The position numbers and the translations under genes are program-made. A stretch of 42,930 bases of DNA from Clostridia bacterium. Its GTDB lineage: Bacteria > Bacillota > Clostridia > Oscillospirales > Acutalibacteraceae. Where the stretch lies: contig JAFQEL010000005.1 in the NCBI GenBank assembly GCA_017399065.1, positions 1 to 42,930 on the forward strand, read 5' to 3'. Of this stretch, positions 23,600 through 31,705 are shown in pieces; the stretch's first letter is position 1; each line of letters starts with the position of its first letter. The notes under the pieces were generated by a model that worked only from the letters and a program-made list of their open reading frames with translations, searched no databases and was not told the DNA's origin.

Positions 23600-24275
23600 T
23601 ATTACTTCGTTTGAGAAGAAAATCAACTACACGTTTAAAAATAAAGAGTTGCTTGTTACGGCACTGACTCATTCGTCATACGCTAACGAGTGTGGCGGTG
23701 CATTCAACGAGAGGCTTGAGTTTCTCGGCGACTCCGTGCTCGGTATGATTACGGCTGAGTATTTCTTCAGCCATCACAAGAATATGCCAGAGGGTGAGCT
23801 TACAAAGCTCCGTGCCGCAACAGTTTGCGAAAAGTCGCTTTTCGGCTTTGCAAAGCAGATTGACCTCGGCTCATTTATCCTGCTTGGCAGAGGTGAACTC
23901 AATACCGGCGGCAGAGAGCGTCCGTCTATCGTGTCCGATGCGTTTGAGGCTGTCATAGCCGCTATCTATCTTGATGGCGGAATGGAATGTGCAAAGAAGT
24001 TTGTGCTCCGCTTTGTCAAGGCCAGTGAAAAGTCTGCAGGCGATTCAGCTTTTAAAGATTACAAAACAATCCTTCAGGAGATAATACAGCGTAACCCCGA
24101 GGAAAGGCTTGAATATGTGCTTGTAGGCGAGAGCGGCCCTGCACACGATAAGACCTTTGAGGTCGAAATTCATCTTAACAGCAACGTTATCGGCAAGGGT
24201 GCGGGTCACAGCAAAAAGCTTGCCGAGCAGGCTGCGGCTGGTGAAGCACTCAAGCTGATGGGCATTGCGGTATGA
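23580..24275 (+). CDS. rnc: Ribonuclease III
   Basis: RNase III (231 residues) cleaves double-stranded RNA, including rRNA precursors. The catalytic signature NERLEFLGDSVLG is near residues 45-57, followed by the second acidic part (SDAFEAVIAAIYLDGG, about 120-135). The C-terminal double-stranded RNA-binding domain runs from DYKTILQEIIQ to the end (KKLAEQAAAGEALKLMG). Two GTG starts fit: 23580, eight bases after AAGGA, and 23589, eight bases after GGAAG. I prefer 23580. The gene overlaps plsX by 20 bases and the next gene by four (ATGA). Confidence 0.94.
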   Translation: MLTVKPDITSFEKKINYTFKNKELLVTALTHSSYANECGGAFNERLEFLGDSVLGMITAEYFFSHHKNMPEGELTKLRAATVCEKSLFGFAKQIDLGSFILLGRGELNTGGRERPSIVSDAFEAVIAAIYLDGGMECAKKFVLRFVKASEKSAGDSAFKDYKTILQEIIQRNPEERLEYVLVGESGPAHDKTFEVEIHLNSNVIGKGAGHSKKLAEQAAAGEALKLMGIAV

Positions 24276-25273
24276 AGCACGCAAATATAGCTGTTTTTGT
24301 GCCGCACAACGGATGTCCTAATCAGTGCAGCTTCTGCAATCAGCGTACGATTTCGGGTGCTTCAAAACAGCCCGAGCCATCAGAGGTTGCAATTGCCTGC
24401 GAAAAGGCTATGCAGGGCGGATGTGAGGGCGCAGATGTACAGCTTGCATTCTTCGGAGGCAGCTTTACTGCGATTGACAGAGCGTATATGCTCTCTCTGC
24501 TCGAAGCGGCACAGCCTTACATAAAAAGCGGCTTTCTGAATAAAGGCATACGTGTTTCTACACGCCCCGATTTTATCGATGATGAGGTGCTGTCGCTCCT
24601 TAAAAAATACGGCGTGCGTGCAATTGAGCTCGGTGCACAGAGTATGGATGACAGTGTGCTCTCGCTCAACAAAAGAGGTCACACCGCAGATGATGTAGTG
24701 AAAGCGGCAAAGCTTATCAAATCATACGGCTTTGAGCTTGGTCTTCAGATGATGACGGGTCTCTACGGCTCGGCTGATGATGACAGCATTATGACGGCAA
24801 AAAAGTTTATTTCGCTGTCACCCGATACGGTGCGTATTTATCCGACGGTTGTTTTGCCGGGTACGATGCTCGCAGAGCTTTACCTCAGCGGTGAATACAA
24901 AGTACCTTCGCTTGACGAAAGTGTTGAGCTTTGTTCACATCTGCTTGAGATGTTTGATAAGGCAGGCATAAACGTAATCCGTCTCGGACTTCACGCTCAG
25001 CAGGATGTCTGCGAAAGTTATATTGCAGGCGGTTATCATCCCGCACTGCGTGAGCTTTGCGAGGGCGAAATATACTACCGCAAAATAAAATCCGCCCTTG
25101 AGAATAAGACTCAGGGCAGCTATGAAATAGCAGTTGCCCGTGCCGAAATATCAAAGGCAGTGGGGCAGAAAAGGAAGAATATTAACCGCTTGGCAGACCT
25201 CGGCTACGATTGCAAAGTCAAGGGTGATGAGCGGCTTGAAAGATATGAATTGACAGTAAAAGAAATTGAGTAG
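24272..25273 (+). CDS. Radical SAM protein, Elp3-like
   Basis: This 333-residue protein has the radical SAM cluster motif near the N-terminus as GCPNQCSFCNQ (C-x3-C-x2-C), followed by AFFGGSFTAIDR and the conserved strand RVSTRPDFIDDEVL. VRAIELGAQSMDDSVL and a family C-terminal part (VIRLGLHAQQDV, YIAGGYHPALREL) come next. It resembles the Elp3-like radical SAM proteins that lie beside rnc and smc in many Clostridia. No substrate has been assigned to this group. It lacks an acetyltransferase domain, so it is not a full Elp3. ATG 24272 overlaps the rnc stop by four bases. Confidence 0.85.
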   Translation: MKHANIAVFVPHNGCPNQCSFCNQRTISGASKQPEPSEVAIACEKAMQGGCEGADVQLAFFGGSFTAIDRAYMLSLLEAAQPYIKSGFLNKGIRVSTRPDFIDDEVLSLLKKYGVRAIELGAQSMDDSVLSLNKRGHTADDVVKAAKLIKSYGFELGLQMMTGLYGSADDDSIMTAKKFISLSPDTVRIYPTVVLPGTMLAELYLSGEYKVPSLDESVELCSHLLEMFDKAGINVIRLGLHAQQDVCESYIAGGYHPALRELCEGEIYYRKIKSALENKTQGSYEIAVARAEISKAVGQKRKNINRLADLGYDCKVKGDERLERYELTVKEIE

Positions 25274-25282
25274 GGTGAGAAA

Positions 25283-28200
25283 ATGTTTTTAAAATCACTT
25301 GAAATGCAGGGCTTTAAATCCTTCCCCGACAAAACCGTGCTCGAATTCGGGCAGGGCATAACCTCTGTCGTCGGCCCCAACGGCTCGGGTAAGAGTAATA
25401 TCTCCGATGCTGTCCGTTGGGTTCTCGGTGAGCAGTCCACCAAGAATCTGCGTGGCTCTAAGATGGAGGACGTTATTTTCAGCGGTACGGGTGTGCGCAG
25501 AGCACAGGGCTTTGCCGAGGTTACTCTCAGGCTCGATAATTCCGACCGTGCTCTTAAGTGCGATAAGGATGAGGTAAGTGTTACAAGACGTTACTATCGC
25601 TCGGGCGAAAGCGAATATATTATCAACGGCGAGGTTGTAAGACTCAAGGACGTAAACGAGATGTTTATGGATACGGGTCTTGGCCGTGACGGTTACTCAA
25701 TGGTCAGCCAGGGCAGAGTTGCCGATATGGTTTCGTCCAAATCCAGCCAGCGTCGAGATATGCTCGAGGAAGCGGCAGGTATTTCTCATTATCGCTACCG
25801 CCGTAACGATGCAAACCGCAAGCTTGCTCAGGCAGAGGAGAATATGATCCGTCTGCGTGACATTCTTACCGAGCTTGAGGACAGAGTAGGCCCTCTTAAG
25901 GTGCAGAGCGAAAAGGCACAGAAATTCCTCGTTCTTGCTGAGGAGCGTAAGGTGCTTGAAATAGGTCTGTGGCTTCACACAATCGACAAGGTGCGTGAGC
26001 AGTTAAAGGCACACGAGGATAAACTTAATACTGCAACGGCACAGTATGAGGCTGTCGAGGCAGAGCTTGAAAACATAGTTCAGGAAATGGAAGAGGCTAT
26101 GGAAAACAGCCGTCAGCTTACCGTCAGTATCGACGAAGCACGTGAGGGTGCTTCGGGTATTGAGGAGCAGGCTGCACAGCTTGATGCTCAGGTTGCTGTT
26201 GAGCTCAACTCAATTGAGCATAATAATGAGACTATCGCACGTATCACACGTGAGATGGAGCTTGCCGTCGAGTCAAAGCAGACTCTTGACGACGAGATTA
26301 CCGAAACAATGAAAACGGTTGAGCTGCTCAAAAATGCCGAAAAGCAAAAGAGAGCACAGCTTGCCGAGGCTGCCGAGAAAATCGAGGGTCTGCAGGCAAA
26401 GAGCCGTGAATTTGTAGAGAAAATAGCGGCGCTGTCGGAAGAAATTTCACAGTATGCCGTTAAGATAGGCGACTGCCGTGTTGAAGTGTCAACGGCAAAT
26501 TCGTCAATAGAAGAAATCACTTCACGTCTTGAAACAATTGACGATATCGTTGCTTCACGTAATGATGCAAAAGTACAGCTTGAAGAAAAGAAGGCAGAGA
26601 GCGAAGCTCAGCTTAATGAAGCTAAAGAGCTTGTTGTTTCAACAGCAAATGCAGTGCGTGGCTACGAATTAAAGGTTGAATCGCGCACTGAAAAAGCTGA
26701 AAAGCAGCGCCGTGAAATTGATGAATTAGGTCTTGAAATCGACCGTGTACGCTCAAGGGCAAAGATGCTCGATGACCTTGAAAAGAATATGGAAGGCTAC
26801 TCGGGCAGCGTAAAGGCTGTTATGCGTGAGGTCAAGCGTGGTATACTCAGAGGTATTGATGGCGTGCTTTCACAGCTTATCAATGTTGAAGAGCAGTATT
26901 CCGTTGCAATTGAAACTGCACTCGGTGCAGCACTTCAGAATATCGTTACTCAGACGGAAAACGATGCAAAGCGTGCTATCAATTTCCTTAAGGATAATAA
27001 ATCGGGTCGCGCAACCTTCCTTCCGCTTACTGCCATAAAGAGCAGAACACTTGAAGAAAAAGGCCTTGACGATTGCTTTGGTTATGTTGCTGTTGCAAGC
27101 GAGCTTGTCGGTTGCGATAAGAAGTATAATGAGGTTATCGGCTCGCTTCTCGGCAGAACAGTTGTTGTCGAGGATATGGACTGTGCGATTTCGATTGCAA
27201 AGAAGTATTCGCATAAGCTCAAAATCGTCACCCTTGACGGTCAGGTTATCAACCCCGGCGGCTCTATGACAGGTGGCTCACGTACACAGAATGCTGGTAT
27301 TCTCAGCCGTGCAAGCGAAATTGAGCGACTTAACAATGAGGTTGTAAAGCTTACGGGCGAGTTTGATTCTATGCAGTCTGATTACAAGGCTGTACTTGCT
27401 GACCTTTCTGCTTGCAGAGCAGACCTTGCCGGCACTCAGGCAGACCTTACCCGTGCTCAGGAAGACGTAATCCGCCGTGAGGGCGAGCTCAAGCTGATTG
27501 TTGATAAGCTTGAGGATACACTACGCTCGATTGATGAGCTTGCTGACGAAAAGGCAAACGCAGGTGAGCGTCTTTCTGTACTCAACGCTACAGTTGAGGA
27601 TGCTAAGGCAAGGGCAAAAGAACTTGAAGAGCACAATGCCGCACTCCGCCTTGAGATTGAGCAGGCTAACAGCGGCAGAGCACGCCTTGGCGAAGATGAG
27701 AGTGAACTTCAGAAGGCTGAAAGCAGAGCCAAAATGGATATCCTTTCAATTCAGAAAGATACTCAGGCAAAGCTTGAGGTTGTTGCTCTTCTCCGTCACC
27801 GTATTGCAAACCAGGGTATTAAGGTTGAAGACCTCAACCGTGAAATAGGCGAGATTGCACAGAGGAGCTGTGATATACGAGTCAATATTGCTCAGCTTGA
27901 AGAGCAGGCTGCACAGCTTCGCAACCGCAGTAAAGATACAAAGGCCGATATCGCAGGCTTTATCGAAAAGAAAAACTCACTCGATGCAAAGGCTTCGCTT
28001 CTCCGTCAGGAGGAAAGAGCAAAGTCAGCCGACCGTGAGAAGCTCGGCGGTGAGGTTGCCCGTCTTGAAGAGCGTAAGGTCGTTATGGAAAAAGAGCTTG
28101 ATGATACCGTTTCAAAGCTCTATGACGAATATCAGCTCACACGCAGTGAGGCTATCGAGCTTAATATCGACCTTGGCGATATCTCCGAGGCAAGACGCAA

Positions 28201-28852
28201 GCTGCAGGAAATCAAGAATAAAATCCGTGCTCTGGGCAATGTAAATGTTGCCGCTATTGATGAGTATAAAGAGGTTTCCGAGCGTTATGAGTTTATGAGC
28301 ACACAGGTTGCGGATATTGAAAAATCCAAAACTGAGCTCGAAAAACTCATCGGTGAGCTTACTGCAAAAATGGCTGCACAGTTCCGCGAGCAGTTTGCTA
28401 AAATCAACCGTCACTTCGGCGAAACCTTTGCCGAGCTGTTTGACGGCGGTAAGGCAGAGCTTCTGCTTGAGGATGAGCACAACGTGCTTGAGTGTCCGAT
28501 TGAAATCAAGGTTCAGCCCCCCGGCAAGAATGTCCAGAATATCGACCTTCTTTCAGGCGGTGAAAAGGGACTTTCGGCGATTGCTCTTCTCTTTGCAATT
28601 CTCAAGGTTTCGCCGGCACCCTTCTGCTTCTTCGATGAGGTTGAGGCTGCGCTTGACGATGTCAACGTTGTACGCTACGCGCAGTATGCACGCCGTATGA
28701 CAAAGAATACCCAGTTTATTCTTATCACCCACCGTCGCGGCACTATGGAGGAGGCAGATATCCTCTACGGTGTAACGATGCAGGAAAAGGGCGTTTCAAA
28801 GCTGCTTGAGCTCAAGACTGCCGAAATGGCACGCAAGCTCGGCCTTGCCTGA
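25283..28852 (+). CDS. smc: Chromosome segregation protein SMC
   Basis: SMC (1189 residues) is the ATPase of the condensin complex with ScpA and ScpB, organising and segregating the chromosome. The Walker A motif GPNGSGKSNISDAVRWVLGE is at about residues 32-51, followed by long coiled coils, a hinge near residues 510-660 (GVLSQLINVEEQY, INFLKDNKSGRATFLPL), and a second coiled coil. The C-terminal head has the signature LSGGEKGLSAIALLFAI (about 1090-1106) and Walker B APFCFFDEVEAALDD. Length is normal. ATG 25283 follows GTGAG, nine bases after the radical SAM gene. In many Firmicutes ftsY follows smc, but here a terminator and spoIIR do. Confidence 0.97.
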   Translation: MFLKSLEMQGFKSFPDKTVLEFGQGITSVVGPNGSGKSNISDAVRWVLGEQSTKNLRGSKMEDVIFSGTGVRRAQGFAEVTLRLDNSDRALKCDKDEVSVTRRYYRSGESEYIINGEVVRLKDVNEMFMDTGLGRDGYSMVSQGRVADMVSSKSSQRRDMLEEAAGISHYRYRRNDANRKLAQAEENMIRLRDILTELEDRVGPLKVQSEKAQKFLVLAEERKVLEIGLWLHTIDKVREQLKAHEDKLNTATAQYEAVEAELENIVQEMEEAMENSRQLTVSIDEAREGASGIEEQAAQLDAQVAVELNSIEHNNETIARITREMELAVESKQTLDDEITETMKTVELLKNAEKQKRAQLAEAAEKIEGLQAKSREFVEKIAALSEEISQYAVKIGDCRVEVSTANSSIEEITSRLETIDDIVASRNDAKVQLEEKKAESEAQLNEAKELVVSTANAVRGYELKVESRTEKAEKQRREIDELGLEIDRVRSRAKMLDDLEKNMEGYSGSVKAVMREVKRGILRGIDGVLSQLINVEEQYSVAIETALGAALQNIVTQTENDAKRAINFLKDNKSGRATFLPLTAIKSRTLEEKGLDDCFGYVAVASELVGCDKKYNEVIGSLLGRTVVVEDMDCAISIAKKYSHKLKIVTLDGQVINPGGSMTGGSRTQNAGILSRASEIERLNNEVVKLTGEFDSMQSDYKAVLADLSACRADLAGTQADLTRAQEDVIRREGELKLIVDKLEDTLRSIDELADEKANAGERLSVLNATVEDAKARAKELEEHNAALRLEIEQANSGRARLGEDESELQKAESRAKMDILSIQKDTQAKLEVVALLRHRIANQGIKVEDLNREIGEIAQRSCDIRVNIAQLEEQAAQLRNRSKDTKADIAGFIEKKNSLDAKASLLRQEERAKSADREKLGGEVARLEERKVVMEKELDDTVSKLYDEYQLTRSEAIELNIDLGDISEARRKLQEIKNKIRALGNVNVAAIDEYKEVSERYEFMSTQVADIEKSKTELEKLIGELTAKMAAQFREQFAKINRHFGETFAELFDGGKAELLLEDEHNVLECPIEIKVQPPGKNVQNIDLLSGGEKGLSAIALLFAILKVSPAPFCFFDEVEAALDDVNVVRYAQYARRMTKNTQFILITHRRGTMEEADILYGVTMQEKGVSKLLELKTAEMARKLGLA

Positions 28853-28883
28853 TGAATAAACAAGGAAAAATATACCAAAACTT

Positions 28884-28916
28884 AAAGTCACCGACATATT
28901 TGCTGTCGGTGACTTT
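28884..28916 (+). terminator. Terminator after smc
   Basis: AAAGTCACCGACA (28884-28896) pairs perfectly with TGTCGGTGACTTT (28904-28916), loop TATTTGC, followed by a T-rich tail. Confidence 0.9.
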
Positions 28917-28926
28917 TACTTTATTA

Positions 28927-28998
28927 ATGAATTGATTTCTTTGAAATCATGATTTGCAAAATTTAATTTTGCATGATTTGCGTTTTGGAAAACGCATT
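28927..28998. repeat. Right-half copy of hairpin array B
   Basis: The sequence matches 17124-17197 almost base for base: ATGAATT, GATTTCTTTGAAATC, ATGATTT, GCAAAA/ATTTTGC, ATGATTT and GCGTTTT/AAAACGC. Only the right half of the element is present, with linkers at 28927, 28949 and 28973. As at 17124-17210, it ends just before the ribosome binding site of a gene, here spoIIR. Confidence 0.8.
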
Positions 28999-29020
28999 TA
29001 TTGTTTAAAGGAGTTTTGGT

Positions 29021-29617
29021 ATGAAATCGTTTGTTAAAATTGTTGCTGTTATTACCGTTATTGCGGCTGCACTGAGTGTTGTTTCTTTTGCTTCGGGCTG
29101 TGCCGAGGTGCGGCGTGATGTGCTCAGGCTTCACGTTGTTGCCGATTCGGATTCTGAAACCGACCAGCGGCTGAAACTTATGGTGCGTGATGCTGTGTTA
29201 GAGAAGGGCGGCGAAATTTTTGACGGCACCGTTACCGCTGACGAAGCCGAAAAAATAATCACACCGCGTGTTGATGAGCTGAAGGATGTTGCCGAAGCGG
29301 TGCTCCAAGAAAACGGGTGTGATTATAATGTCAGTATAACGGTAGGTGAGGAGTTTTTTGCCACACGTTGTTATGAGGATTTTACCATGCCTGCAGGTGT
29401 CTATACCGCCGTGCGTGTGAATATAGGCTCTGCCGAAGGGCAAAACTGGTGGTGCGTTATGTTTCCGCCGCTGTGCCTGCCTGCCGCAAGTGCCGATGCG
29501 GATGCGTTTTTCACCGATGACGAAATGAAAATAGTTTCATCCTCACCAAAGTATGAGCCAAGATTTAAAATAGTGGAAATATATGAATCGATAAAAAATA
29601 AAATAGCCCGAAAATAA
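29021..29617 (+). CDS. spoIIR: Stage II sporulation protein R
   Basis: SpoIIR (198 residues) is made in the forespore and secreted into the intermembrane space, where it triggers SpoIIGA to cleave pro-sigma-E in the mother cell. An N-terminal signal/membrane segment (IVAVITVIAAALSVVSFASG) is followed by the family's LRLHVVADSDSETDQRLKLM, VRDAVLEKGGEIF, MPAGVYTAVRVNIGSAEGQN and WWCVMFPPLCLP. The length is slightly short at the C-terminus. Start ATG 29021 follows AAAGGAG. It stands alone after the smc terminator and downstream of a half-copy of array B. Confidence 0.92.
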   Translation: MKSFVKIVAVITVIAAALSVVSFASGCAEVRRDVLRLHVVADSDSETDQRLKLMVRDAVLEKGGEIFDGTVTADEAEKIITPRVDELKDVAEAVLQENGCDYNVSITVGEEFFATRCYEDFTMPAGVYTAVRVNIGSAEGQNWWCVMFPPLCLPAASADADAFFTDDEMKIVSSSPKYEPRFKIVEIYESIKNKIARK

Positions 29618-29644
29618 GTCTCATTCTAAGGAGGTATCGGGTAG

Positions 29645-29664
29645 GGCAGGGGCTTGCCCCTGCC
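29645..29664. repeat. Small GC-rich palindrome after spoIIR
   Basis: GGCAGGGGC (29645-29653) pairs with GCCCCTGCC (29656-29664) with a two-base loop, but no T-run follows. The 478-base gap between spoIIR and the XRE gene also holds the MITE at 29698 and the hairpins at 29927, 29960 and 30010; no gene is seen there. Confidence 0.6.
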
Positions 29665-29697
29665 GTTCATTCTCTTATATCCTCGTAAATTGTTTTG

Positions 29698-29826
29698 CCA
29701 AAGGCTCCTTTTAAAAGGAGCTGTCACCGCAGGTGACTGAGGATTGCAAAATAAATATTGATATATTTGCGACAGCAACCCTCAGTCTCGCTTGTGCTCG
29801 ACAGCTCCCTTCAAAGGGAGCTTTGG
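29698..29826. repeat. MITE-like palindromic repeat, copy B
   Basis: The element begins CCAAAGGCTCC and ends GGGAGCTTTGG, an imperfect inverted repeat. Inside are GGAGCTGTCACCGCAGGTGA and CAACCCTCAGTCTCGCTT, and the last block occurs exactly at 6138-6274 (copy A). The centre is AT-rich and variable. No transposase is nearby, so it would need a protein encoded elsewhere. Confidence 0.85.
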
Positions 29827-29926
29827 GATGAAGCAATTTACGGGGATGAGGAGTTTTGACGGGTTGATTAGTTTGAGCGGACACAAGAGTGTTCCCTACA
29901 CTACACCGCGAAAGATATATAATAAC

Positions 29927-29954
29927 AACGGGAGGACATGGAAGCTCTCCCGTT
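29927..29954. repeat. Small inverted repeat
   Basis: AACGGGAG (29927-29934) pairs with CTCCCGTT (29947-29954) over a 12-base loop. It is the first of three consecutive hairpins upstream of the XRE gene's 3' end. Confidence 0.6.
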
Positions 29955-29959
29955 AGCAT

Positions 29960-30004
29960 TTTATCTAAACAACCACAAGTTATACTTGTGGTTGTTTAGA
30001 TAAA
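29960..30004. repeat. Perfect 45-base palindrome (21-bp arms, 3-base loop)
   Basis: The 21 bases at 29960-29980 are exactly complementary to 29984-30004 with TAT between them. The arms are AT-rich with an AACCACAAGT core. No T-run of terminator type follows on the plus strand, and it is 90 bases beyond the XRE gene's stop on the minus strand. Confidence 0.9.
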
Positions 30005-30009
30005 TTAAA

Positions 30010-30038
30010 AGCAACACCGGGTTGCAGTTGGTGTTGCT
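30010..30038. repeat. Small inverted repeat
   Basis: AGCAACACC (30010-30018) pairs with GGTGTTGCT (30030-30038) over an 11-base loop. It lies five bases after the 45-base palindrome. Confidence 0.65.
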
Positions 30039-30095
30039 TAGGTGCCCCTTTAGGAGCAGGTGGTATTGTTTACCCTTATAGGGTTATTATTCAAA

Positions 30096-30326
30096 CTATG
30101 TCCTTTTGGGCGTGGTTTGTGATTTCAAAAACACAGGGTTGTCTGTTCGTTCAAGCAGATAGTCTATTGAAACATCAAAATAGTCAGCTATCAGTATGAG
30201 GGTTTTGTAATCTGCCTCTCTTACGCCTGTTTCATAACGGCTTATCGTGTTTTGGCTCAGGTTAAGGTCCATAGAAAGCTTTACCTGCGATATGCCTCTT
30301 TCCTTACGCAATGCTTTAAGTCTCAT
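30096..30326 (-). CDS. XRE-family (Cro/CI-type) helix-turn-helix regulator
   Basis: This 76-residue protein is essentially a single HTH_3 domain: MRLKALRKERGISQVKLSMD, LNLSQNTISRYETGVREADY (recognition helix), then LILIADYFDVSIDYLLERTD. Such small proteins act as DNA-binding repressors or activators and dimerise. No toxin or phage gene is adjacent. It is divergent from the secreted PPC-repeat protein, and the 88-base intergenic region carries two inverted repeats that overlap both promoter regions, so autoregulation and control of the neighbour are plausible. Start ATG 30326 follows GGAG. Confidence 0.88.
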   Translation of the reverse strand: MRLKALRKERGISQVKLSMDLNLSQNTISRYETGVREADYKTLILIADYFDVSIDYLLERTDNPVFLKSQTTPKRT

Positions 30327-30353
30327 TTTTTACTCCGTTTTTTCAAAATCTCC

Positions 30354-30382
30354 TTGACAAAATTATACCCATTTGGTATATT
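30354..30382 (+). promoter_or_regulatory. Promoter of the PPC-repeat secreted protein gene
   Basis: TTGACA (30354-30359) and TATATT (30377-30382) are separated by 17 bases, about 48 bases before the ATG at 30430. The minus-strand TATAAT at 30367-30362 may be the -10 of the divergent XRE gene. Confidence 0.75.
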
Positions 30383-30414
30383 ATAAATATCCCGTTTTGG
30401 GATATTTATAATAT
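30364..30414. promoter_or_regulatory. Two inverted repeats, probable operator(s)
   Basis: TATACC-N5-GGTATA (30364-30380) lies in the promoter spacer. A perfect inverted repeat with 16-base arms (ATATTATAAATATCCC at 30378-30393, its complement at 30399-30414, GTTTT between) covers the -10 and the predicted transcription start. They are well placed for repression by the adjacent XRE protein. In RNA the second repeat could also fold at the 5' end of the message. Confidence 0.65.
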
Positions 30415-30429
30415 TTGGAGGTTTTAAAA

Positions 30430-31632
30430 ATGAAGAAATTATTGTCATTGGTTTTAGCCTTGCTGTTGTCAGCTTCGTGTATGTTTATAACAGCGAGTGC
30501 TGCAGGCGATTCAATGTCAGCTGCTTCAAGTATTAACGTAGGCAGCTCTTACAGTGGATCAATTACGAGTAGCAGTAATGTGGATTTTTACAAGTTTACC
30601 TTGTCAAACTCAGGTTGCGTAAGGTTGAAGGTTTCCGCAGGTATACAGTATCTGTATTTTTATATTTATGATTCAAACGGTAATTCTATTTGGGAGAGTG
30701 GACTCACATATTGGAATTACACAACTGAACTGATAGTTCTTGATAAATATCTTGACTTGACATCCGGAAGTTATTATTTTTGTATAAAACAAGGTTCAAA
30801 CGGATATACGGGTAATTATAATTTCAGCACGAGTTTTTCCAGTGCCAATGAAAGTTTTAAAGAAACGCAGAGCGATAAGAATAATACTACTTCCAATTCT
30901 GATAATATTAATATGGGAACAACATATAAGGGTCAGATTGCTTTGAATGATAATAAAGATTTTTATAAATTCACTGTATCTTCATCCGGTTCTGTAAATT
31001 TGAGTGTTTCCGCTTCTATGCAATATGCATATTTTTATATTTATGATTCGTCTGCAAAAAAAATATGGAATAGCGGACTTCAATTTTGGGATAGCTCAAC
31101 CGGTTTGATTAATTTGAATAAATCTCTTTCGCTTTCTGCAGGAACATATTATTTTGAGGTTGAACAAGCTAGTGGCGGCCATACAGGCAACTACAGCTTC
31201 AAGCTTTCATCTTCATCAGGTAGTTCTTCGATTACACTTTCTGTTTCAAGCACTTCGGTATCACTTGAAAAAGGCGACACAACAAAAGTTAATTGCTCAT
31301 ACACAGGTTCAAATGCCAACGGTATCAGCATTTCATATTCCGTTAATAATAAAAATATTGCGACCTGTGAATGGGGCGAGTTTAGCAACAAGAGAGTTCC
31401 GTTAACCATAAAAGGTGTTTCTGTCGGCAGTACAACTGTTACAATAAGCCTTAAAGACCGTGAGACAGGTGCAGTGCTTGATTCGGAAACCATTAGTGTT
31501 AAAGTTACTGAAGAAGGCTCCGGTTCCGGCAGCGGTAATACCGGTAATTCAGGTGGCGGAGAAAGTATTTTTATTACTATTATTATGTTTCCCATAAGAG
31601 CAATTATATGGTTCTTTGGTTTGTTCTTTTAA
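30430..31632 (+). CDS. Secreted protein with two PPC-like domains and a Big-like domain
   Basis: This 400-residue protein has a signal peptide (MKKLLSLVLALLLSASCMFI...ASAAG). Two homologous beta domains of about 110 residues follow, with matching motifs: NVDFYKFTLSNSGCVRLKVS...YLYFYIYD...GSYYFCIKQGS in the first, and NKDFYKFTVSSSGSVNLSVS...YAYFYIYD...GTYYFEVEQAS in the second. This is the bacterial pre-peptidase C-terminal (PPC) fold, a binding or adhesion module. Next comes an Ig-like Big_2-type domain (residues about 265-365), a Gly/Ser linker and a hydrophobic end (FITIIMFPIRAIIWFFGLFF). There is no LPXTG. Start ATG 30430 follows GGAGG; an upstream TTG at 30415 in the same frame is unlikely. 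It is probably controlled by the divergent XRE protein. Confidence 0.85.
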   Translation: MKKLLSLVLALLLSASCMFITASAAGDSMSAASSINVGSSYSGSITSSSNVDFYKFTLSNSGCVRLKVSAGIQYLYFYIYDSNGNSIWESGLTYWNYTTELIVLDKYLDLTSGSYYFCIKQGSNGYTGNYNFSTSFSSANESFKETQSDKNNTTSNSDNINMGTTYKGQIALNDNKDFYKFTVSSSGSVNLSVSASMQYAYFYIYDSSAKKIWNSGLQFWDSSTGLINLNKSLSLSAGTYYFEVEQASGGHTGNYSFKLSSSSGSSSITLSVSSTSVSLEKGDTTKVNCSYTGSNANGISISYSVNNKNIATCEWGEFSNKRVPLTIKGVSVGSTTVTISLKDRETGAVLDSETISVKVTEEGSGSGSGNTGNSGGGESIFITIIMFPIRAIIWFFGLFF

Positions 31633-31650
31633 TGTTAAGTAAATAAAACA

Positions 31651-31690
31651 AGCTGACAGCTATTCAATACAGATAGCTGTCAGCTTTATT
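31651..31690 (+). terminator. Terminator of the PPC-repeat protein gene
   Basis: AGCTGACAGCTAT (31651-31663) pairs perfectly with ATAGCTGTCAGCT (31673-31685), followed by TTATTTTA. Confidence 0.85.
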
Positions 31691-31705
31691 TTAGGTTTGT
31701 CGATT

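Noticed and set aside
29021-29617. spoIIR as a pseudogene because of the short C-terminus
   Set aside because: All recognisable family motifs, including WWCVMFPPLC, are intact and the end is only slightly short.
30096-30326. Toxin-antitoxin or prophage remnant around the XRE gene
   Set aside because: No toxin, integrase or phage gene is adjacent, and the neighbour is a secreted protein with its own terminator.
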